Below are positions 10,693 to 19,994 of a DNA stretch of 64,000 bases, one piece after another; position 1 is the stretch's first letter; every line of letters starts with the position of its first letter. The notes below the pieces were generated by a model. That model worked only from the letters and a program-made list of their open reading frames with translations. It searched no databases and had not been told where the DNA came from. The position numbers were made by a program, and so were the translations under genes. Source of the DNA: Emiliania huxleyi CCMP1516 (taxonomy: Eukaryota > Haptophyta > Isochrysidales > Noelaerhabdaceae); assembly GCF_000372725.1 (NCBI RefSeq), contig NW_005200774.1, positions 1 through 64,000 of the forward strand, given 5' to 3'.

Positions 10693-12708
10693 TCATTGGC
10701 CGGCGCTGCCCGCGCCGCCGCCTCCCGCAGCCTCGGGCCCAGCCGGGGCTGCGTGCAGCGGCGCCGTCGTGCCGCCTCCCTCCGCGGCGCGCGGCGCGGG
10801 CGACTCGGCTTTGCGCGTGATGAAAATGAGCGGGATCTGCAGCGCGGTCCCTGCGAGCTGGATGGCGGCGGTGACGAGGAAGGTGGTCGAGTACGAGTAC
10901 CGGTCGGCGAGGTAGCCGCCGAGAGCCGCTGAGCCGCACCAGCCAAAGACGGAGATCGAGTCGAGCGACTTCCAGCGCGCGCGAGCGCTCTTCGGCACGT
11001 GGTCCATCAGCAGCGACTCTTCGAGCGGGTACGTGCAGTTCATCAGCCCGGTCCGAACCACGTAGAGCGCCGCGACGACGGCGACGCGGAAGGTGTGCTC
11101 GCTGCTGCCGACGGCGGAGCGCTTGACCCACGAGTCGAGCAGCGCCATGCAGACGAGCAGGGCGATGCCCGCCGTCTTGAAGCCGCACATCACCTGCCGG
11201 GAGGCTCCGCGAGGCTTCAGAGGGAAAGCTGCAGGGATGCCCGCCGACTGGAGGCCTCGCATCGCCTGCGCGCGGCCGAAGCAGCGCGCCGCTCTCGTGC
11301 CGAGCCCGGACATGGCGGCCATCACGAGCGGGACAACCACGTAGATGAGCTGCACCTGCGCGTGTTTGCGGCCGGGGCGAGGAGGTCTAGTGTGTTGGAT
11401 GCAGCTGCCTGGGCGGGCAATCACGGACTAGGCAGGAGGGGAGCAGCTACTCCACACCTGGGCGGGCGCGAGGCCGCAGTCGTTGACGAAGAAGAGAGGG
11501 AAGAACTTGACCTGTTCACGCGCCCAACCAACGTGAAGCAGACGCCGCGCGCGGCTCGGGCCGGGGAGAGGCGCAAGAGGGCTCCGCGCCGTCATCCCCG
11601 AGCCAAGGGCGAAGCAGACTGACGAGGCGAAGAGCACGTACGGGACTGCCCACACGTGCGGAGAGAGCTCGCCCTCGGCCGCAGGCTTGTCGCCGCCCTC
11701 GCACTCGCCGCCGCCCTCGCCGCCGCCCTCGCCCTCGCCGCCGCCGCCGCCGCCGCCCTCACCGCTGCCGCCGCCGCTGCCACCGCCCCCTCCCGCCTCG
11801 GCGTCAGAGGCCGGCCTCGTGCCGTCGGTCGGGGGTTCCTCGTCCCCGACGGCGTGCTTGTCGCGCAGCATGAGGTAGCCTGGGGGCGGGAGGTTGGGGT
11901 TGGGGTTGGGGTGGGGGTCGGGGGGAGGAGGGGTTCGGATGAGCATTTGGCACCTCCCATCGCGACGAGCTCGAAGCCGAGGCCGGCGAAGATGACGTTG
12001 CGCAGCGGCGTGAGGGACCAGGTGCGGCCCGCCTGCAGAGCAGGTTCTGGGAAGGTTCTTGGAAGGTTCCGAGGAGGTTCCGAGGAGGGGAAAGTACGAG
12101 GTCGCCTCCCCGTGCGACTCGAAGAGGACGATGGTGAGGGCGGGGCCAACCACCGACGCGAGCAGGTAGATGACAAAGAGCGCTGTGTACGCGTGCGACC
12201 GCTCTCCCGTCGCCACCGAGTCAGCATACAGCGCCTGCGCCGGCCCGTTTCCGACCGCACTCACGACTCCCCACAAGCACTGCACAGCGACGAAGAGCAG
12301 GAGCAAAGAGAGCCGACCGCCGCTGTCGGCCGGCGGGTGAGAGGTGCCGTACGAGGCGGCGTACGCAGTGAGCGCGACTCCGAAGGGAATGAGTGCACCA
12401 CCCCACCGTGCGACGCGGCCCTTGCCGAGACGGTCAGCGCATGCCCCAACCGGCAGCGCGACGATGAGATTGGCGGCGCCCGAGGCCGCTTCGATGTAGC
12501 CGACGTAGGCGTTGTTGCCCAGCAGTTCGTTCAGGAACTTGACAAGCACCGTGCCGGCCCAGATGGAGTCGGCCAGGCCCTGTGCAAGGACCGCTGCCCA
12601 TGTCCAAGCCACGTTGCGGTTGATGGAGCGGCCGAAGCAGTAGAAGCGGCTGGGGTGGCGCGTCTGTAACTGGGGCTCGTCGAGCAGGGGCGCGCGAGGA
12701 CGACACAT
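10693..12708 (-). CDS. Major facilitator superfamily transporter
   Basis: Proton- or solute-coupled secondary transporter, substrate unknown. The ATG at 12708 starts an N-terminal six-helix half. Loop 2-3 carries the MFS A-motif as GACADRLGKGRVARWGG. A second half with GYLADRYSYSTTF mirrors it, and the protein ends at 10693. Introns read from the minus strand: 11880-11953 (GT-AG), 11512-11589 (GC-AG, after SGMT and before VKFFPLFF) and 11356-11457 (GT-AG, before VQLIYVVVPLV). Another intron is needed near 12.05-12.1 kb between TSYFPLL and AGRTWSLTPLRNVIF; its borders are unresolved. The cytoplasmic loop between helices 6 and 7 is a long Gly/Glu low-complexity insert. The family call is firm, the exact exons less so. 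Confidence 0.85.
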
Positions 12709-12839
12709 CCCTGGTCGAGGGTCGAGGCAGGGCCCGGAGGCGAGGCACTGTAGAAGGGGTCGCTCTCAGAGGTTCCCGGCAGAGGTTGCCGGCCCGTGGC
12801 TTTTATTCATCTGAGCGTCATTTTGTACCCACCCCCCCT

Positions 12840-13056
12840 ACTTCGTGGGGACCCCCCCGCCGGTCGGTGGTCTGCCCCCGAGGTGGACCGGACCCCCCCT
12901 CCGGTCGGTCGCTCTCTCGGAGGCGGGAGGTGTGACGACCGACCCCCCCTCGGTCGGTGTCCTTGCCGTGAGCCCCTCAATCAAACGCTCTCCCTCCTTC
13001 TCTCGCGAACCGCCACGGGCGCTTCGAAATCGCCGGTTTAACTTTTCACTATGAAA
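12840..13056 (+). repeat. Poly-C-loop hairpin cassette 1
   Basis: Contains inverted repeats whose loop is a pure run of seven C: GACCGGA/C7/TCCGGTC at 12886-12906 and GACCGA/C7/TCGGTC at 12937-12955. The block ends in a segment reading GGGCGCT...TTCACTA that recurs after cassette 2. Function unknown. Confidence 0.7.
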
Positions 13057-13371
13057 ACTAGTTACGCGGCAGCCAAGCGAGGAGACTTCTTCGCCGAGGC
13101 CCGAGCGAGCCCGACTCCACACACATATGTATGTGGAGCATCCACGCAGTCGCAGGGAGGCCTGATCCTGCTTGCCGTCGCTTTGTACAAGCTCTGGCAG
13201 CGCTCCAATTCTCCACAGTACGCGCGCATCGTCCCTTCCAATGACTACGATGACTTGCCAGACTTGATCGACACGCCGTCACCCGGGCTCACTCATCGGC
13301 TTCCGAGTCGCTCAAGCGACAGCGAATGGCAATCGATCCGGGTGCTGGGGACGCCGGTCGCCGCTTCATGA
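13051..13371 (+). CDS. Possible small protein between the two hairpin cassettes
   Basis: A 106-codon frame with a true ATG, lying exactly between two copies of the poly-C hairpin cassette. It has one short hydrophobic segment (GGLILLAVALYKLW) and an acidic stretch (NDYDDLPDLIDT). Composition is more protein-like than neighbouring frames, but there is no known homology. It could be cargo of a small element or chance. Confidence 0.3.
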   Translation: MKTSYAAAKRGDFFAEARASPTPHTYVCGASTQSQGGLILLAVALYKLWQRSNSPQYARIVPSNDYDDLPDLIDTPSPGLTHRLPSRSSDSEWQSIRVLGTPVAAS

Positions 13372-13439
13372 GCAACTCAGTTTTAGAGATTTTCTAATTT
13401 ATTCACAGCTGCGGCGAGCATGTGCGGTGTGACCCTCTC

Positions 13440-13606
13440 CGTCGAGCCAACACCCGACCGACCCCCCCCTCGGTCTGCGCTCCGACAGACCGGACCCCCC
13501 CTCCGGTCTGCGGTCTTCCGCGGCCGCCGACCGGACCCCCCCTGCGGTCGGTCGGTCTGCGCTGGGCGCTCAAACCGCGAAGTCGGTCTGTTCACTACAA
13601 GATGAC
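13440..13606 (+). repeat. Poly-C-loop hairpin cassette 2
   Basis: Three hairpins with C-run loops: GACCGA/C8/TCGGTC (13456-13475), CAGACCGGA/C7/TCCGGTCTG (13486-13510, 9-bp perfect stem) and CCGACCG...CGGTCGG (13527-13551). The 3' border (GGGCGCTCAAACCGCG...TTCACTA) matches that of cassette 1, so the two are copies of one repeat. Confidence 0.7.
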
Positions 13607-13625
13607 GCTCATATCTCAGGCTATG

Positions 13626-13711
13626 TGCTCTCACGAACATCACGCCGCGCGTAGGGCCTTTAGGGGCCTAGAGAACACAATCCCTTTTCTCCCAGTAAGC
13701 TAAAAGTACGT
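13626..13711 (+). repeat. Shared 3' tail, copy 2
   Basis: Second copy of the ~75-bp tail found at 4195-4280, sharing AGGGGCCTAGAGAACACAA and CAGTAAGCTAAAAGTACGTA. Here it is not preceded by the reading frames seen at the first site, so it is a solo end or a non-autonomous relative. Confidence 0.6.
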
Positions 13712-13806
13712 ACCCGAGGGTGAACTGCTGACTTGAGCACTTGAGCACTGGATAGGGTCGATTCCGCATGGTACGGGACCCCTCGATCGTCTCGCCCTCC
13801 CTCACT

Positions 13807-13957
13807 CACTTTGAGGGGTGAGAGCATGCAGTATTGTGGCATATCATGTCACATAAGGTCAAGCTTGACCGCAGAAGCATCAAGAAGCGGATACTCCAGC
13901 TCGACTGTGCCGGCAACGCCGGCCGGCTGCCAGCAGCCGTCGCGGCCCGTGGCGTGC
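13807..13957 (+). repeat. Duplicated segment with central palindrome, copy A
   Basis: Runs from CACTTTGAGGGGTGAGAGCA to GCGGCCCGTGGCGTGC and recurs at 14251-14387, 444 bp downstream, with a few substitutions and a 14-bp length difference. It contains the perfect 14-bp palindrome GGTCAAGCTTGACC at 13857-13870. Confidence 0.8.
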
Positions 13958-14250
13958 TAGTACAGCTAAAGAGTACGCGGAGACCTCCGAGCTCCGTGTG
14001 GGGGCCCGTGAACATCTTTAGCTTGTGAGCCAGGAAAAGGGTTTGAATTCGTCCACGTAAGGCTTCGCCTGGGGACTGGTTGGGGTGGCCTCAGGCATCT
14101 CCAAGGGAGTCGCAGCGGTGCCCCATAAGCATCTTAGCGATTGTCGAACCTCGAAAAGTGCGTTCGTTTGAAGAAAGGCACACACGGTACTATCGGCACG
14201 GTACTATCGGGCCACCGGTGTCGGGTCACCAGTACTAAACAAAAATTCGA

Positions 14251-14387
14251 CACTTTGAGGGGTGAGAGCATGCATTCTTGTGGCATATCATGTCACATAA
14301 GGTCAAGCTTGACCGCAGAAGCATCAAGAAGCGGATACTCCAGCTCGACTGTGCCAGCAACGCTGCCTCCGCGGCCCGTGGCGTGCA
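14251..14387 (+). repeat. Duplicated segment with central palindrome, copy B
   Basis: Direct repeat of 13807-13957. The central palindrome GGTCAAGCTTGACC is conserved exactly. The copy is followed by a short GA run absent from copy A. Confidence 0.8.
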
Positions 14388-15290
14388 CCAGAGAGAGAGA
14401 GAGAGGTCGAGTCCGCGTGGCTCAGGCCGGCCAGAAGGTGTGTGGCGACGGCACCGTGGCAGGAGTGCGGAGAAGAGCTCGCCGAACGCGAGCAGCGGAA
14501 GGCCGAAGTGTGCCAGCGCAAGAGCCTCGCGAACGGGTGCAGAAGGAGCTCGCCGTGACACGATGCCGGGCGGTGGTGGTGCTCTGGCGGCTGTGCACAG
14601 TGGGAAACGTCAGGCTGCAACAGGGCAGCACGATGGTCGTGCCCCGCTGCAGCCTGGCCTGACATGCACAGGGCGAACAGAGACGGGACTATCGCCTGGC
14701 GCTCGTCTGGGCAAACTTTGACCGCCGCCCGGCTCGCCACGAGCACGCAGCGACAAAATGATGACCGTGTCGAAGTTGAGGCTGGTCGAGAGGAAGAGGC
14801 TGCCGTGCGAGCCGGCAACTGGCTGGCTCGGCGTGGACAGCCGGCGGCGACTTTTCGCCGAAGAGCGTGCCTGCCGAAGAGCGAGTCTGACTCAAAGTGC
14901 ACGGAGTGGGCGCCGCCGACCGTCGGGAGGAGTCCGATGGGTGCCAGGACGATCCAGAGAGCGATGAAGGCGCAAATTGCGCCGCCGAAAGTGGCGGTAG
15001 AGGCCAGGCCGTGCGCGTGGGCCGGTCGGGCCACTTCCGGGGCGAGCGATCGAGGGCCGCCGGGCTCGCCCCGTCGGCCGAGCGGTGCGAACGGCCGGTC
15101 GCCCGCTTCGGGTTGGACCCGCCGGGCGGTCCGGCGGCGGATTGCATGGCCGGGCGGGCCTCCGGGAGGCAGCCGGGGCTGCGACAGGGGCAGGGCAGAA
15201 AATCCCATTCGGAGAGCGTGTAGCGCGACCCGGTTGCTACTTTCAATGATAGGGACAAAAGCGTCGAAAATGTCCCAAAAAAGCGTGGCT

Positions 15291-15439
15291 CGAGTTTGTG
15301 GCAGCCCCACAGCCTGCGCGCGCTGCCAGGAAGCACCGCTCGCGTGTCGGCGGCACTCCCTGGCACCCAGGGAGTGCCGCGAACCGACCAGACCGAATAG
15401 GCTCGACGCCGCGCTCGCTGTGGGGCTGCCACAAACTCG
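15291..15439. repeat. Nested inverted repeat (hairpin within hairpin)
   Basis: Outer arms 15291-15312 and 15418-15439 are perfect 22-bp inverted repeats beginning CGAGTTTGTGGCAGCC. Inside lies a second perfect 14-bp stem (GCGGCACTCCCTGG, 15350-15363, with 15367-15380) and a 3-nt loop. The whole is 149 bp, like a MITE or another foldback element. No coding content. Confidence 0.85.
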
Positions 15440-16354
15440 CCGCCGAACGTGCCACCGACGGCGTCCTGGCGGAGGTGGTGGAGTTTGAGAACTGAGGCTG
15501 CGGAGGTGACGCCTGAGGTACCGGCCCGTGCACAGCGACTCAGCCGGCGACCGCCACGGGCTCAGACGAGACTTGTCGACGCGTTCCGGCTCAGCTTCAC
15601 CGTGGTCCTCGGGCGTCTGTCGACGTCAGGACCACCCATACAGTTCGCGGGTTTGAGGTCGCAAGAGCCAAGATGGTGGCGTTTGGACATCCCAACCATC
15701 ACACAAGACAGCCTGTAGGTGATGGCGGGACGGCGCAGTGTTTGTGGCACTCGGCAGTAGGCACCCGCGGCACGGCCCCGCTGTCGGCTCTCGCGGGCTG
15801 CGGAACCGGCCCCCGAAGGGGACGGTCCGGGCGAGTGTGGCGAGCTCCTGCGCTAGTATGGGCACCCTCTATCACAACACTACTGATCCTGGTCATTAGA
15901 GCTGCCAGAGATAGCGTCAGGAGCCGGTAGGAGTCAAAACCCCTCATATTTGAGACATCGTGTCCCATATACTCGCACAACAACCCTGAGGGAGCTCCCG
16001 CGACCCGCGCGACGCACGCCCCACGGCCACGCGAGCGGAGAGCCCCGGTCAGGCGTCAGGGCCAGGGGCGTATGCATGAGACTGTCGTGTATGTTCCTGC
16101 TTTTTTTCTCGTTGTATGTAGTTATGTAATGTGTTATTTCTCTCCTCTCACACGTGCGTGGAGCTGTGTGTAGGATGTGTCGGCTATCGGAGCTATCGCC
16201 GAGACGCGAGCTGGCCGCTGCTCGTCCGTCTTGGCACCTTCAGAGCGAGCCGTCCTGGGACCAGGATCTAGACCAGGATCACGTCAAATCCTCACCGCAC
16301 GCAGAGCGCCACACGAACGGCTGAGAGTGTCCTCGCCATATGGACTGTGGCCTG

Positions 16355-17961
16355 TCAGCGCATCGCCATGGGTGGGACTGCAGACGAGCGGCTGGCGAGG
16401 CTTGTGCCGGCGAGGCTGCCCTCGGAGGCGGAGCTGCCTGGCGTGGCGCGGCCCCGCGGCGTGGAGCTGCTCGAGGAGAGGCGGGAGGAGGAGAGGCGCG
16501 CTGACTGCGCCTGCAGGACCGGCGTGAGGCTCGCGTACTTTGTCGCGAGCTGAAGCGCGAGCTCGAGCTGCTCAATCTCGCCCTCGACGCAGCTGAAGGC
16601 CTCGCCCATCGCGCCGCCGCCCGTCCCGTCAGCCCCGTCCGCCCGGCCAGATTCCCTCTCGGCGGGCTGCGACGCAAAGCGCGCCATCACCCGCTCCAGC
16701 TGCTCGCGCAGCCCCTGCACCTCCCCCTTCACCTCCAGCGACACCTCGCTGCGCGCAGAGTCGCAGCTGCCGCCCTCCGTCAGCGCGGGGGTCAGGGCGG
16801 TGGGCGGGGCGCCCCCGGGGCCCGACGCCTCCAGCGCAGGAGCCGCGCTACTGCCGCTACGCCGCCCGGAGGGGCGCCTCCCAGAAGGCAGCCGCGGGTC
16901 GGGCTGGCTGCTCCTCCTCCCCTCGCCGCTGCTCCGCCTCCCCTCGCCGCGGGGAGCGGGCGGGGCAGGCACGGCACCAGACACGGCACCCTTGCTGTGG
17001 GCCTTGCTGTGGGCGGAAGGCCGCCGCGTCGCCTGCTGCGCAGTGCCGGGGCGGCTGCCGAGAGCGCGGCACCGCGGAGCTGGGGCCGCCTCAGCCGCCT
17101 CGGCCGGCTCGGCCTCGGAAGCCTCGCCGGTAGATGCCGCGGACCCGGAGGGCAACGCTTGCTGCGCGCCGCACCGCTGCGCGAGGAGGGCGGCCTCGCC
17201 TCGGGCGAGGGCGAGCGCCGCCTCAAGCTCAGCCACCTTCAGCTCAGCCACATTTGCCACCGCCGAGGCGGTCCCGTCGCAGCCATCCGCCTCCAGGCGC
17301 TCCTCCTTGGCGACTGCCTCGGCAGGCGCACGCGGCACGTGCTCGTGCTCGAGCCTGGGCCGAACCGCCTGCTGCTGCAACTGCTCCCGCTGCAGCTGCT
17401 CCCGCTGCAGCTGCTCCCGCTGCAGCTGCAGCAACTGCTGCTGCTGCTGCTGCTGCGAGCGGAGGGCCGAGCGCTGCTCCTCCAGCCGAGCCAGCCGCAG
17501 CAGCAGCTGCTCGCGCTCAAACTCGAGCTTCGCGACGCGCGCGTGCGCCCCGGCCTGCGACGAGCGAGCGGCGAGCGTGTGAGAGGGCCGTCGGCGGGCG
17601 GCGTCGGCCAGAAGCGGCTGGCGTGGGCCTGCTCTTGCCGCTGCTCCTTGGCAACCCTCGACTGGTGCTCCAGCACGGCACGCAGCGCCTGCGCTTGCTG
17701 CGCCTGCTTGGCGGCGCGCACGTCCGCCTGCACCTCGCGCAGCGCGTGAAACGCCTCTGCGTCGCGCAAGCAGCGGCCGAGGACCGCCACCTCAGCCTCT
17801 GCCCGCCGGCGCAGCGCCCGCTCCGCATCGTGCGTCGCCTGCAGCCGTGCCAGTTTGCCGTCGGCGACCTCCTGCAGGCGCGAGACATCGTTTTGCGCGG
17901 CGTGGGCGCGCGCGGCGGCCGCGCGAACGGCGTCGAGGAGCGGGCCGTCGGGTAGGCCCAT
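16355..17961 (-). CDS. Coiled-coil protein, unknown function
   Basis: The ATG at 17961 gives MGLPDGPLLDAVRAAAARAH and a long Ala/Glu/Arg coiled coil. A GC-AG intron at 17555-17628 joins AKEQRQEQ to AGAHARVAKLEFEREQ; frame is kept and coiled coil continues on both sides. The second exon carries a poly-Gln/Leu stretch (QLQREQ repeated), another helix, a Ser/Pro/Arg-rich disordered middle and a final helical segment (LREQLERVMARFASQ), ending at 16355. No enzyme motif is seen. It is divergent to the Mpv17 gene, the two starting within ~200 bp, so they may share a promoter. A cytoskeletal, basal-body or scaffold role is possible but unproven. Confidence 0.6.
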
Positions 17962-18003
17962 CGACGGCGCCGATGAGTCGAATGAACTTCGGAATTCTTT
18001 TGT

Positions 18004-18708
18004 TTGGTCTCTCTGGTGTACTTCCGGGTTTGGCGAAAAAGAAATCCTGCCCGCGTGCTGTCCGACCGTTCCCGAGGAGGCAAGAAGCCCAGTTTGACCC
18101 TCGGCCACGCGTACGACAGGCTCCTTCTCGACGACCGCGTAGCCATGTACATGCAACACGCTCGCACCGCCGTCACTGCCGCCGGCATTGGCGCATGCGG
18201 CGACGTGCTCATGCAGTGGCGCGAGGGACACCTGTCGGCGGCATCGGACGTGGACACCGGCCGCACCGCTCGGCTCATGTCCTACCGACTGGTGCACGCG
18301 CCAGTGGTCGACGCCTGCTGGCGCTTCTTCGACGCCCGCTTCGCCGGTCTTCGGTACGGTCCCGGCGTCGTGGCGAGGGTGCTAGCCGACCAGCTCCTCC
18401 TCGCGCCGCCTTCGTTGATCGCCTTCTTCCTCTCGCAGAGCTACCTCGAGGGTGGGACGGCGGAGGCGGCCGCAGCACGGACGCGCGACGCCTTTTGGCC
18501 CACCTACGCGATCTGCTTCCCGTTTTGGTGCTGTTGTCATTCCGTCACCTTCTCGGGCAAGATCCCCGTGCGGCACAGGATGGCCTGGGCCAGCCTCTGC
18601 GCGGTGATGTGGAACGCGCTGATCTCGGATCAGAACCAGAGGGCTGTCAGCAGAGAGGGAGCCAAGCGGGAAGGGTCCGTGCAGGGTGCCACAGAGCCGT
18701 CGGGATAA
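18004..18708 (+). CDS. Mpv17/PMP22 family membrane protein
   Basis: Small four-helix membrane protein of mitochondria or peroxisomes. The frame is open from 18004 without an ATG. Similarity begins at AYDRLLLDDRVAMYMQHART, so the true start lies in an unresolved upstream exon, or at the in-frame ATG 18145 if the protein is short. Family features: GIGACGDVLMQW near the N-terminus, then a middle segment with DQLLLAPPSLIAFFLSQ. The C-terminal signature is FWPTYAICFPFWCCCHSVTF...RHRMAWASLCAVMWNALIS, with the conserved WP and WN...S spacing. The usual Gln and Asn of WPxxQxxNF are replaced. Ends TAA at 18708. Confidence 0.75.
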   Translation: MVSLVYFRVWRKRNPARVLSDRSRGGKKPSLTLGHAYDRLLLDDRVAMYMQHARTAVTAAGIGACGDVLMQWREGHLSAASDVDTGRTARLMSYRLVHAPVVDACWRFFDARFAGLRYGPGVVARVLADQLLLAPPSLIAFFLSQSYLEGGTAEAAAARTRDAFWPTYAICFPFWCCCHSVTFSGKIPVRHRMAWASLCAVMWNALISDQNQRAVSREGAKREGSVQGATEPSG

Positions 18709-19086
18709 CACAAACGAGGCGTGCATCGCGATCGCCGTCGCAGAGATGGGAAATGTCCAATCGGCGGTCGCGGCGTGTGGCACGCGCGTCAAGAGCCGGA
18801 CGTGAGCGTCCTCTCTGAGTGTGTAAACTACCTTTCCTTTGCCAACGACGTCGTGTGTGTGCGTGTGTACTGTGTCTTTCCGGATTCTTTGGATGTTTCT
18901 AAGTATCGAAAAATCGATAAAAATCCCAACAGGCGGGGCTATCCCGGGATAGGTAAGGTAAGGTAAGGTAAACTTCTCCACACACACGAGGTGGTGGGGC
19001 AGGGGGGGGCAACCCTCGCGTCTCCACGTCTAACGACAGGAGCCCCACGGCATTTAAAGTGCAAGGCCCGGTGCGCGTGGGTGAGC

Positions 19087-19167
<81 letters not shown>
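19087..19167 (+). repeat. (GT)n microsatellite
   Basis: About 40 uninterrupted GT dinucleotides. Potentially Z-DNA forming and length-polymorphic. Confidence 0.97.
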
Positions 19168-19168
<1 letters not shown>

Positions 19169-19470
19169 ACGTCACTGCATCCTCTGCCGGTTCCTCCCGT
19201 CGCCTCTTCTTTGTTCGAATGTTTTTCAATCCATCTTTCACGAAGCCCTCCCATGTAGCTAGCGTATCCCGGGATCAAGTCCAGGAGATCGCAAACGTGT
19301 CGCGAACCGGCGAAGCCGGCCGCGCCGGGCCCCGCCCGCTCCCGTAAGAAACGGGCGCACACGGTTTGTGGGCGCTGTGATGCGGAGCCCACGGAAATGA
19401 AAAGCAAAAGGGCAGTGGACCATCGAAGGCTCTCTCAGTCAGCGCTTTGATCCCAATCACGACACATGTT

Positions 19471-19524
19471 ACATGCACATGCACATGCACATGCACATGC
19501 ACATGCACATGCACATGCACATGT
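19471..19524 (+). repeat. (ACATGC)n hexamer tract
   Basis: Eight to nine tandem ACATGC units. Each unit contains the self-complementary GCATGC or ACATGT, so the tract can fold on itself. Confidence 0.95.
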
Positions 19525-19994
19525 GCATGTGTGACTCGCCTAGCCGTAGCGTGGAGATGCCGTGTAGCACGGGAGTACCCGTGTGGACCGGAGGTAACAG
19601 CAGCAGCAGCAGCATCGGGAAGGCCTTGTTTCCACGGCTTTTGCTTGCCACCCCAGAAGTGGCGGACCCAATCCACAGATGCCAACAACAAACTGGTTGC
19701 GAGAGAGAGATTTTTGAAAACAGATGCCCGGCCCCGGTGCGTCGTGCGAGTGGCAAAAATCGGCGGTTGGTGCGGATGAGGTAGATAGATGAACGCGAGC
19801 AGGCCTTGGTCGGTGCCCCCCCCCACAAGTCCCAGGTATTGGCTCGCCAAAAAACGGAGTTTGAACGTGCGGGCTCGATCTTCCCTGTGCTGATCACAGC
19901 CTTGTTATTGAGAAGAAAATACGTCCCATGAGTGGTCTGTGAGAGGTTGAGTGCAGAAGATTGCTTGCCTAGCAGATTGCTAGCCTGGGTCACC

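Larger units (their letters stand above)
13733..16354. other. Gene-poor repeat region
   Basis: About 2.6 kb with no convincing coding sequence. Reading frames exist on both strands (notably 14324-15488), but they are Arg/Pro/Ser-rich and change with frame as expected for GC-rich non-coding DNA. The region contains the duplicated 140-150 bp segment, a GA run near 14390 and the nested inverted repeat at 15291-15439. Confidence 0.5.
18709..19994. other. Intergenic region rich in microsatellites
   Basis: No convincing gene. Contains four GGTAA units near 18953, a (GT)n tract at 19087-19167, an (ACATGC)n tract at 19471-19524 ending in the palindromic GCACATGTGC, and a CAG run near 19600. The last part is the 5' flank of the BACK-WD40 gene. 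Confidence 0.6.

Noticed and set aside
14324-15488. Overlapping long frames on both strands
   Set aside because: Both strands are open because the DNA is GC-rich; the products are Arg/Pro/Ser-rich, change with frame and show no conserved motif.
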